From IMG/VR virus record IMGVR_UViG_3300030520_000106, positions 1-24,733 of that record: DNA of 24,733 nucleotides; one strand, 5' to 3'. The position numbers and the translations under genes were made by a program. This DNA is from a virus. Every line of letters begins with the position of its first letter. The stretch's first letter is position 1. Shown here piece after piece: positions 15,154-20,752 of this stretch. The notes below the pieces were generated by a model. The model saw only the letters and a list, made by a program, of their open reading frames with translations. It was not told where the DNA came from and searched no databases.

Positions 15154-15528
15154 CTACTTGATCCCTGCTTTCTTCATCCGTCGCTTTAAGTTTCGGAGAT
15201 CCTTTTCAGCCTGGGACTCGCGAGCGGCGACGTCGTTGTGCTCTTCTTCGCCCATGAGCTTTTCGACCGTGTAGGTCTCACCCGTCTGCGCGGAAATGAG
15301 CAGCGACATCCAGTACGCAGTGCGACGCTTCTTCACGTCTAGGTCGTCGAAGTATCCCTGACGCGCCAGGTTGAACTCGCGCGGCGTTACCTGCCAGAAG
15401 ATCTCCGGGGTCCAGCCGAGGACCGCGTAGGAGAAGCGCTGCGCTTCAGCGAAGTCGAAACCTTTGTGGGGCCCGGCGTCGGCTTTGCTTTGGCGGCCGG
15501 CTTTGCCGCGGTGCCGGTCGCCGGCGTT
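15154..15528 (-). CDS. -1 frameshift extension of the tail assembly chaperone (G-T type)
   Basis: This stretch is read after a -1 shift at the slippery heptamer ending at 15528 and adds 124 residues to the first 119, giving a 243-residue fusion like lambda gpG-T. The frame is open from the shift site to the stop at 15154. It contains GFDFAEAQRFSYAVLGW and TPEIFWQVTPREF, the conserved core of such extensions, and ends in a basic helix (LRNLKRRMKKAGIK). Most of it lies before the only internal ATG (15336), so it cannot be a normal independent gene. The fusion is thought to bind the tape measure while the short form binds the tube protein. Confidence 0.88.
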   Translation of the reverse strand, partial: NAGDRHRGKAGRQSKADAGPHKGFDFAEAQRFSYAVLGWTPEIFWQVTPREFNLARQGYFDDLDVKKRRTAYWMSLLISAQTGETYTVEKLMGEEEHNDVAARESQAEKDLRNLKRRMKKAGIK

Positions 15529-15884
15529 TTTCCCGGCTGCACTGGAGTGGTGGTGTCGGCCATGAGCGCGACGACGACGGCGTTGAATATCTTCGTGTAT
15601 GTGAAAGGCCGAAGCTGCTCTGCCGCCATGTCCATCGTGAACTCTTCGCCGCGCTGTCTTGCATCAGCCTGCAGGCCTGCCCATAGGAAGTACTGCAGGA
15701 CCTCCATGTCCTTCAGCTCCACCCAGGACTTGCCACCGGGCAGCGACTTGGCCACATAGAGGGCAGTGAGGAATTGGCTCCCATACCTCTGGATGAGCAG
15801 CCAGGTGGCTCTCATATCGAAGATCAGGGTGCGAGGGATGTCGAGGTCGACGGGGATGGCGCCGCGCTGCAGTGTGAGTTCCAT
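15387..15884 (-). CDS. Tail assembly chaperone, short form (lambda gpG-like)
   Basis: Zero-frame product of 165 residues. Residues 1-112 are the folded chaperone: beta start (LTLQRGAIPVDLDIPRTL), then helices with LLIQRYGSQFL and DMEVLQYFLWAGLQ. From about residue 113 it becomes proline/alanine/lysine-rich, and after about 145 serine/arginine-rich, which is typical of a frame that no longer encodes the conserved part. The shift heptamer covers residues 117-119. It acts as a chaperone in tail tube and tape measure assembly. The ATG at 15884 has no Shine-Dalgarno sequence and lies six bases after promoter-like site 4; a palindrome covers the start codon. Confidence 0.85.
   Translation of the reverse strand: MELTLQRGAIPVDLDIPRTLIFDMRATWLLIQRYGSQFLTALYVAKSLPGGKSWVELKDMEVLQYFLWAGLQADARQRGEEFTMDMAAEQLRPFTYTKIFNAVVVALMADTTTPVQPGKTPATGTAAKPAAKAKPTPGPTKVSTSLKRSASPTRSSAGPRRSSGR
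15468..15474 (-). promoter_or_regulatory. Second possible slippery heptamer GGGCCCC
   Basis: On the minus strand the zero frame reads CCG GGC CCC, so G GGC CCC fits the X XXY YYZ rule for a -1 shift into the same extension frame, 60 bases after GGGAAAA. Strong G-C pairing makes it a poorer slip site; it may have no role. Confidence 0.3.
15528..15534 (-). promoter_or_regulatory. Programmed -1 frameshift site GGGAAAA
   Basis: The zero frame reads CCG GGA AAA ACG; G GGA AAA is a canonical -1 slippery heptamer, one base from the GGGAAAG of lambda G-T. The -1 frame runs open into the conserved chaperone extension. A GCCGGC self-complementary pair at 15520-15525 and 15496-15501 could form a downstream hairpin with an 18-base loop. 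Confidence 0.88.
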
Positions 15885-15903
15885 GCACAGTATCTATGTG
15901 CAT
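15883..15903. repeat. Palindrome over the chaperone start codon
   Basis: Perfect 7-base inverted repeat ATGCACA / TGTGCAT with a 7-base centre. On the minus strand its 3' arm includes the first two bases of the start codon, and its centre overlaps the second hexamer of promoter-like site 4. It could be an operator for a dimeric regulator or an RNA hairpin hiding the start. Confidence 0.45.
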
Positions 15904-15920
15904 ATCCGCAAAGCCGTCAA
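15891..15920 (-). promoter_or_regulatory. Promoter-like site 4, before the tail assembly chaperone
   Basis: TTGACG followed by G, an 18-base spacer, then TAGATA, and six bases to ATG at 15884. The first hexamer overlaps the T tract of the upstream terminator (TTTTTGACG). No Shine-Dalgarno sequence lies before the start, so a leaderless transcript is likely. Confidence 0.65.
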
Positions 15921-15955
15921 AAAGAGATGAGCCCCGCCAAAGCGGGGCTCATCTC
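15919..15955 (-). terminator. Rho-independent terminator after the tail tube gene
   Basis: A perfect 14-base-pair stem (15942-15955 with 15924-15937) has a GC-rich core, a 4-base loop and, in minus-strand reading, a run of five T directly after it. It begins 13 bases after the major tail protein stop. It should end most transcripts of the capsid-to-tube unit. Confidence 0.92.
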
Positions 15956-15967
15956 CAGGAGGACCTC

Positions 15968-16918
15968 CTACTCCTCCGCTTGCTGACCGGTGACGGTGTT
16001 CGGCTGCGCGATCGGCGCCGTCTGCACGAGCTGCGTCAGCGGACCGGTTCCCTTCAGGCTGCAATCTAGGCCGACGACTTTGCCCATACCCGAAGCCATG
16101 GTGATGCCGTCAACATAAGCCTTGCCCTGGAAGCCGGCGCGGCCGACAGCGATCGTCGGGAAGAAGTTCCACACCTGCGCACCCTGCGGCGTCGCGATCG
16201 TAGCAAGAATGTAGGTCGCCTGCGAGGAATCACCGTCGATGAACATGTACTTAGACTTCACGGTCCAGCTGGCGGTGGACGCCAGCGAGGATTCGTAGGT
16301 GTCATCGTCGGTGGTGGTGGCGTCGACCGTCTTGCGCTTCCAGTCGATCGTCCACTCGGCCAGGCCGAGGACCTGCGTTTCACCGGAGACGGCGATCGCA
16401 ACGGCGGATCCTGCCGCCGTCGCATTGGCCGACATGGTCAGCGGGCTGAGAGTGATGATGGTCGTACCGGCGGGGATTCCGGTACCCGACACAGCGTTGC
16501 CGATTGCGATGCCTGTGGTCGAGGACGGTGACGTGATGATGGGACTGGCACTCGTAAGCGTGCCGGTGATCGAGAGCGACTGCCCGACGCTGGTCTGCGC
16601 GAGATCTCCAACGATCTTGCTGGGCGTGACGCCGGTGGCCTGCAGCGACTCCAGGACCTCAGACATCTCATCGGACTCATACTCGCTGGTGGGCGCGGGG
16701 ATGCTGGCCTGGATGGAGCAGATGAGGCCGTGCTCGTCGCGCTCGACGACGGCCGTGCCGCCGGATGCTTCGCAAAGCGCCAGGATGTCTTCGCCTGTGA
16801 CCTCGCGCTGCTCGATGTTGTCCTCATTCGCGGCGATGCTCATGACGATGTTCTTGAGCTTGCGAGCGGCGAGGATGCTGAAGTCGATGACTTTGACCTT
16901 GATCGTTTCTACTGACAT
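15968..16918 (-). CDS. Major tail (tube) protein with inserted beta domain
   Basis: The protein has 316 residues from ATG at 16918; AGAGGAG at 5-6 bases upstream fixes this start over one five codons earlier. Position before the chaperone and the fold pattern identify the tube subunit. The tube core appears in the C-terminal part: WTIDWKRKTVDATTTDDDTYESS, SKYMFIDGDSSQ, QVWNFFPTIAVGR, then GKVVGLDCSLKGTG. Residues about 112-178 are a Thr/Ser/Gly-rich block (SITGTLTSASPIIT, TGIPAGTTI, SANATA), a small beta module found in many phage structural proteins and probably exposed on the tube. A strong terminator follows the gene. Confidence 0.8.
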   Translation of the reverse strand: MSVETIKVKVIDFSILAARKLKNIVMSIAANEDNIEQREVTGEDILALCEASGGTAVVERDEHGLICSIQASIPAPTSEYESDEMSEVLESLQATGVTPSKIVGDLAQTSVGQSLSITGTLTSASPIITSPSSTTGIAIGNAVSGTGIPAGTTIITLSPLTMSANATAAGSAVAIAVSGETQVLGLAEWTIDWKRKTVDATTTDDDTYESSLASTASWTVKSKYMFIDGDSSQATYILATIATPQGAQVWNFFPTIAVGRAGFQGKAYVDGITMASGMGKVVGLDCSLKGTGPLTQLVQTAPIAQPNTVTGQQAEE

Positions 16919-16929
16919 TGTGACTCCTC

Positions 16930-17370
16930 TCAAAATCCCGAGACCGTAGGGTCCTGGCGGGTGGTGCTGAATTCAACTTCGTACGTCACGGCGAGGACGA
17001 CGGTATCCAGCTCGCCCTTTTCCATCTCCCATTTGCGGCCGATATAGCGGCAGTAACGGACCATGCCGCCAAGCGTGGGATCGGCCTGCAGCAGCTTGTA
17101 GCCGCGGACATAGCGCAGATCCACGGCCTTGTCGACAGCGTCAACCGCGGCCATCGTGTGGCGCACTATGAACTTGTGCATGAGCTCGACGCCGCTGTTG
17201 TCCTGGTACTCGGCAGCTTCGTCTTCGGGAAGCACGTTATCAGCCGGCAGCTCGGCGATGGCGAAGGGGGTGAACCGCGTGCGATAGACAGAGGCTGCCG
17301 AACCACCGAGGATCGCCACCACGGCGTCGAGGATGTCGGACTGGATGCTCTGGCCGTTTGCCGCGCTCAT
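16930..17370 (-). CDS. Tail terminator protein (gpU-like)
   Basis: The protein has 146 residues. Its pattern is of tail terminators: an N-terminal helix (SDILDAVVAILGG), a strand with FAIAELPADNVLPEDE, a central beta block (FIVRHTM), a helix DKAVDLRYVRGYKLLQADPTLGG, and a final strand pair ending TYEVEFSTTRQDP. The 'read-out' of aspartates followed by DPTLGG is common in this group. It caps the tube at the head end and stops tail growth. The ATG overlaps the gpFII-like stop by four bases, with GAAGG upstream. It lies directly before the tube gene, as U/V-type genes do. Confidence 0.7.
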   Translation of the reverse strand: MSAANGQSIQSDILDAVVAILGGSAASVYRTRFTPFAIAELPADNVLPEDEAAEYQDNSGVELMHKFIVRHTMAAVDAVDKAVDLRYVRGYKLLQADPTLGGMVRYCRYIGRKWEMEKGELDTVVLAVTYEVEFSTTRQDPTVSGF

Positions 17371-17684
17371 GATGTCGCCTTCAGCTGGTAACAGAGGAAC
17401 GCACCGTCGTCCTCTGACGTGGGTTGGTAGACCGTATATTCGGTGCCGTCGACGGTGACGGTATCACCGGTCTGCGGCATCGGATCGAAAGCGTTGAATG
17501 GAAGCCGAAGCTCAGGAATCGCAACCTCGACGCCACCGATTCCTTCACCCGGCAACTTCATCTCGATAGGCCGGTCCAGCAGGCCTTTTACGCAGGCGCC
17601 ATCCGGATACGTCGAGACGCCGTTGAAAGTGATGGGCACCCCCGTCCCGCAGAAAGCCCGCAGATCGGGGGCGCCATAGACCAT
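17367..17684 (-). CDS. Head-tail joining protein, gpFII-like
   Basis: The protein has 105 residues. The layout follows lambda gpFII: a small N-terminal part, a strand with a 'G.....G.ld.P' pattern (GACVKGLLDRP), a loop, then a PQTGDTVTVDGTEYTVYQP hairpin and a DDGAFLCYQL last strand. In the family these form the head-tail connector ring to which the tail binds. It starts three bases after the preceding gene's stop; the Shine-Dalgarno match is weak (GGGCGGCAAG). Its order before the tail terminator agrees with the role. HK97 gp7/gp10-type head closure is the alternative name for the same function. Confidence 0.75.
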   Translation of the reverse strand: MVYGAPDLRAFCGTGVPITFNGVSTYPDGACVKGLLDRPIEMKLPGEGIGGVEVAIPELRLPFNAFDPMPQTGDTVTVDGTEYTVYQPTSEDDGAFLCYQLKATS

Positions 17685-17687
17685 CGC

Positions 17688-18029
17688 TTACTTGCCGCCC
17701 TTCGCGTCAGCTGCTGAGGCAGCCTGTGCGGCTTCCTCTGCGGTGGACGCAACAGCGAAATTGCGGGAAATGACCGCGTTTGCATCGAGCTCGCGCATCT
17801 CGACGAAGTCGCCGGCCTTGATCAGCTCGCCAGCTTCATAGAAGTTTTCGGTGGCCTTGACCCACTGCAGCTTGCCGGTGACGGTGGAAAAACCGCGCAC
17901 GGCTTGCGCCTGGACGGCGGAGAGCGTGCCTTTGTCTGCCGATGCGCTGAGGGACTCAAGGACGTTGGACTGCGGATAACGTGCCGCGAAAGCGGCAGAG
18001 AGGGCGGGTGCGGAGTGGGCGCGTGACAT
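17688..18029 (-). CDS. Small hypothetical head-module protein
   Basis: Not recognised. The 113 residues start with a helical, alanine/serine-rich part and have a compact middle (GFSTVTGKLQWVKATENFYEAGELIKAGDF interrupted by glycine turns), then VEMRELDANAVISRNFAV and an alanine-rich tail. The 'glycine-aspartate, valine-glutamate, alanine, leucine/isoleucine' pattern recalls small proteins often found right after capsid genes, some of which are head accessory or stability proteins. The ATG at 18029 has AGGAG five bases upstream. It is separated from the capsid gene by 80 bases containing a strong stem-loop, and likely belongs to the capsid transcription unit. Confidence 0.65.
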   Translation of the reverse strand: MSRAHSAPALSAAFAARYPQSNVLESLSASADKGTLSAVQAQAVRGFSTVTGKLQWVKATENFYEAGELIKAGDFVEMRELDANAVISRNFAVASTAEEAAQAASAADAKGGK

Positions 18030-18066
18030 GTTGGCTCCTGAAGTTGGTTATGCGGCGGAAGCATGT

Positions 18067-18095
18067 GGGGCGCAGGCAGGTTCGCGCTGCGCCCC
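18067..18095. other. Strong stem-loop after the capsid gene
   Basis: A perfect 9-base-pair inverted repeat, GGGGCGCAG / CTGCGCCCC, with an 11-base loop, beginning 14 bases after the protease-capsid stop. In minus-strand reading it has no T tract, so it is not a classic terminator. It may slow polymerase or protect the 3' end of abundant capsid mRNA. Confidence 0.7.
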
Positions 18096-18109
18096 TCTTC
18101 GGTTGTGTC

Positions 18110-20272
18110 TTAGCTGGGCAACGCCGAGGTGCAGGCAGCGAAGCTCTCAATGTGGCGGACGTTGATGTCGTAGAAGGCATGCTCGGTGATGATGACCTTC
18201 GCGGCAGCGGCGCCGGTGACGTTGTCGACGATGACCTCGGACAGGCCCCAGTCGCCGATCAACAGCTGATCCCACACGCCGAGGATGATGGCGTGAAGGT
18301 TGGCTACGCTGTTGGCGGTGAAACCGGTGAGGTAGCTGGCGGCGGTGCAAAGCGCGCCGTAACCGAGCGGACCCGCCTGGATGCCACCGGCGCCGACCGT
18401 CGATCCATCGGGCCAGACCATCTTGGCCGTTGCCGCACCGGGCACCTGCGGAATACTGCGAGCGGCCGCGCGGATCTTCGGGGTGGTCAGCCAACGCATC
18501 GTGCCGATGTCGCCGTTTGCCGTGGAGATCACGGCTTCCATGTTGTTCCAGTCAACGTAGGTCGGAGGAACTCCGCCGAGTCCGGTGGTCACGGTTCCGT
18601 TGGCAGCTCGGGTGGTGCCCGCGAGGACGGCGGCTAGACCGCTCTGGTTGAGCAAGCCTAGCGGAACTGGTGCGGTACCCGATCCGGAGATGGCCGCCGT
18701 GTCGAGCGCACGCTGCAGAACCTGGTAGCGGTCCTCTGCGAGCAGCGGATCGATAGCCAGCGCCGACTGCGCGAAGAAGTCGCGGTAGTAGCTGTTCTGC
18801 ATGTTCAGGTGGTTGGGAGACATGATGAAGTCGCCCAGGGTGAGGTCGGAGTTCGTCGCGTTCGTGCCTTCCGTCACCCAGTTGCTGCTTGCAGCACCGG
18901 TCTGCTTCGGCATCTGGATCTTGCCCTTGAGGCCGCTCAGGTAACGAGCACCGAGAGCGAAGACCGCAACGCGCGAGCGAAGCAGCTCGATCGGGTCCTG
19001 CTCGACCACGGTGAAGTTGGTGGCCGTGCCAGCATTGCCGCCGGATGCGATCGTACGCTTGGCAGCCGCGGAAGCGCGGGAGCTGAGGCTCGGAATCAGC
19101 ACGCCATTGCCGATGCCGTCGATGCCGCGCTCACTCGCCAGCTTGCGAAGCGACTGGCTGACATCCAACACCAGGCCGGTTGCACCCTTGTCGGTGAAAG
19201 TGCCAGGGCTGCGGGCGTTGATGGCCGCCGCGTACGCATCGCGGAGCGAGTACTGCGCGAGCTCGCGGGCACTCATGCTGCCGAGAACTTCATCGCCGAT
19301 GGTGGGAACGTCTTCGCGACGCGAGCCTTCGATGATCGAGTTGGCGATCGAACGCTGGATCTCAGCGACGGGGACATTGAGCCCTTCAGCCGCGGCAAGA
19401 GCGCGTGCGTTGAACTCCTGAGGATACTGCGTATGCAGCGCACGGAGAGCGGTTTTACGTTCCGCCTCCTGGGCTGCGAGGTCAACAACTGCGGTGGGTT
19501 CCATGATGGGTGTCCTCTGTTCTGCTGGAGTGGTGGGGATGGTTGGTGCTGAACTTTCGGCTGCAGCGGCATCGGCAGTGCGCTGCGCCTCGGCCTGAGC
19601 GGTGCGCTCGGCTTCGGCCATGTCGGTGGTATCCGTGTCGTCGACGACGTCATTGCCGTTCTCATCGATCGTGCGGAAGCTGCGGATGTTGGGTTTGGGA
19701 TCGGAGGACCGACCGACGCCAACTGAGGGATCGGCAGGGACGGTGACAGGCGAGACCTCAAGGAGCGTCCACTGCGTCGCCGTATACGTGCGTTCACCGG
19801 TCTTGGCGTTCTCAGTGATGTCCCACTCTTCGACGGTGTAGCTGATCGAAACGTCTACCAGGATTCCACTGGCGATGTCAGCTTCCTTTTCGAGAGCGAG
19901 AGGGTTTGTGCCAAAGCGGCAAGTGACGCGGAGAGGATCTCCGAGCTCGTAGCTAACAGAGCGCCCGATGTGGGCGTCCATGTTGTGGTTGAAGAGCATG
20001 GCCACGCCGTTATCGAGGCGCTCGGTATTGAGCGCACCCTTGTCGTGACTGAGGATCTCCGTCCCGAAGTAACGCTGCACCGGCGTCGACGAGCTGACGG
20101 CCATAGTTACCGTGTGCGCGTCCTTGTCGTAACCGGAGAGCGTTACCTTGCGCTGCTGCAGGCCGAGGTGTTTGGGAACACCTCGCGCATCAAGCTCCGC
20201 GCCCACGGCCGCAGCGGCGGCAGAGAGGGAGCGCAAGATGCCGGGTTTCGGCTGGTAGGCGACTTCATTCAT
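18110..20272 (-). CDS. Prohead protease fused to HK97-fold major capsid protein
   Basis: A single 720-residue protein. Residues about 40-190 are an HK97-type prohead protease: H96 in LFNHNMD (followed by IGRS) and S142 in DVSISY are the candidate catalytic pair, with the hallmark LLEVSPVTVPADP after them. Residues about 205-330 are a charged/alanine-rich linker and a helical delta (scaffold-like) region. The rest is an HK97-fold capsid subunit. In most phages these are two genes. The protease probably frees itself and trims the delta region during maturation. The start has GATAAC of promoter-like site 3 eight bases upstream and no Shine-Dalgarno sequence. An internal in-frame ATG could yield the capsid part alone. 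Confidence 0.88.
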   Translation of the reverse strand: MNEVAYQPKPGILRSLSAAAAAVGAELDARGVPKHLGLQQRKVTLSGYDKDAHTVTMAVSSSTPVQRYFGTEILSHDKGALNTERLDNGVAMLFNHNMDAHIGRSVSYELGDPLRVTCRFGTNPLALEKEADIASGILVDVSISYTVEEWDITENAKTGERTYTATQWTLLEVSPVTVPADPSVGVGRSSDPKPNIRSFRTIDENGNDVVDDTDTTDMAEAERTAQAEAQRTADAAAAESSAPTIPTTPAEQRTPIMEPTAVVDLAAQEAERKTALRALHTQYPQEFNARALAAAEGLNVPVAEIQRSIANSIIEGSRREDVPTIGDEVLGSMSARELAQYSLRDAYAAAINARSPGTFTDKGATGLVLDVSQSLRKLASERGIDGIGNGVLIPSLSSRASAAAKRTIASGGNAGTATNFTVVEQDPIELLRSRVAVFALGARYLSGLKGKIQMPKQTGAASSNWVTEGTNATNSDLTLGDFIMSPNHLNMQNSYYRDFFAQSALAIDPLLAEDRYQVLQRALDTAAISGSGTAPVPLGLLNQSGLAAVLAGTTRAANGTVTTGLGGVPPTYVDWNNMEAVISTANGDIGTMRWLTTPKIRAAARSIPQVPGAATAKMVWPDGSTVGAGGIQAGPLGYGALCTAASYLTGFTANSVANLHAIILGVWDQLLIGDWGLSEVIVDNVTGAAAAKVIITEHAFYDINVRHIESFAACTSALPS
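19502..19518 (-). promoter_or_regulatory. Internal in-frame start with Shine-Dalgarno inside the fusion
   Basis: AGAGGA (19513-19518) lies eight bases before the in-frame ATG at 19504, codon 257 of the protease-capsid gene. Starting here would give a 464-residue protein containing the delta region and capsid, without the protease. The position, exactly at the protease-capsid junction, is what an independent capsid start needs. Confidence 0.55.
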
Positions 20273-20496
20273 GCGCGAGGGTTATCCTTCGCGGACGAAT
20301 TTTCTGTCAAATCAGCGCCGACCCAGACACATCGATTCCCTACACGGCGGAACTCCCGCCAGGTGGAGGGGTCGTCCGCAAGGATCTGGTAGACGCGCTG
20401 TCGCGAAATGCCGTATTTCTCGGCGACGGCACTCGCCGACATCGTCTGGCGAACGGCTCGAATCTGGTGACGCGTCGCGATGGAGAGGAATGACAT
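20269..20496 (-). CDS. Small helix-turn-helix DNA-binding protein
   Basis: The protein has 75 residues with a clear helix-turn-helix at about 19-41 (SASAVAEKYGISRQRVYQIL), of the kind in resolvase-type and small phage regulators, and a C-terminal WREFRRVGNRCVWVG segment. It probably binds DNA; the target is unknown. The start is ATG at 20496, seven bases after GATAAC of promoter-like site 2, with no Shine-Dalgarno sequence. The stop overlaps the protease-capsid start (ATGA), and that gene's promoter-like site lies inside its own 3' end. A small DNA-binding protein between portal and protease is unusual. It could regulate late genes or act on DNA during packaging. Confidence 0.75.
   Translation of the reverse strand: MSFLSIATRHQIRAVRQTMSASAVAEKYGISRQRVYQILADDPSTWREFRRVGNRCVWVGADLTENSSAKDNPRA
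20281..20310 (-). promoter_or_regulatory. Promoter-like site 3, before the protease-capsid gene
   Basis: TTGACA followed by G, an 18-base spacer, then GATAAC, and eight bases to ATG at 20272. The two hexamers are identical to those of site 2, which lies 223 bases upstream. The site lies inside the 3' end of the helix-turn-helix gene. No Shine-Dalgarno sequence precedes the start. Confidence 0.68.
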
Positions 20497-20503
20497 CGCC
20501 GAG

Positions 20504-20533
20504 GTTATCGCGGCGATGTCGAAAACCTGTCAA
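20504..20533 (-). promoter_or_regulatory. Promoter-like site 2, before the helix-turn-helix gene
   Basis: A full consensus first hexamer TTGACA followed by G, an 18-base spacer, then GATAAC, and seven bases to ATG at 20496. It lies wholly in the 43-base gap after the preceding gene. No Shine-Dalgarno sequence is seen. Confidence 0.7.
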
Positions 20534-20539
20534 ATCCGG

Positions 20540-20752
20540 CTAGTCAGTCGGAGCGCACTCGAGTTCGTCAATAATCTGGAGCAAGAGGGCTGTGCATTGC
20601 TCGCCGTAAGAAGGCACCCTTCCCTGCGATGCCTGGGAAAGAAAGTTGTCGACGATCGCGTGCTGAGCTTCAAACTTGGCCGGATCCTCAGTAAAGCGGC
20701 GCATCCACTCGTTGAAGCCTTGTTCCAACTGCGCTTTCGTTAGCTGTCTCAT
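20540..20752 (-). CDS. Small hypothetical protein after portal
   Basis: Not recognised. The 70 residues are mostly helical, with aromatic and acidic positions (FNEWMRRFTEDPAKFEAQH) and an acidic end. The ATG overlaps the portal stop (ATGA), and GGAGGT lies eight bases before it, so it is a real, coupled gene. No cysteine pair, membrane segment or enzyme motif is present. A head assembly accessory role is possible from context only. It closes the unit that starts at promoter-like site 1; the next gene has its own promoter-like site. Confidence 0.75.
   Translation of the reverse strand: MRQLTKAQLEQGFNEWMRRFTEDPAKFEAQHAIVDNFLSQASQGRVPSYGEQCTALLLQIIDELECAPTD

Noticed and set aside
15154-15336. 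Independent 60-residue gene starting at 15336
   Set aside because: The same frame is open upstream to the slippery site and carries the conserved chaperone extension before this ATG; a frameshift product explains it better.
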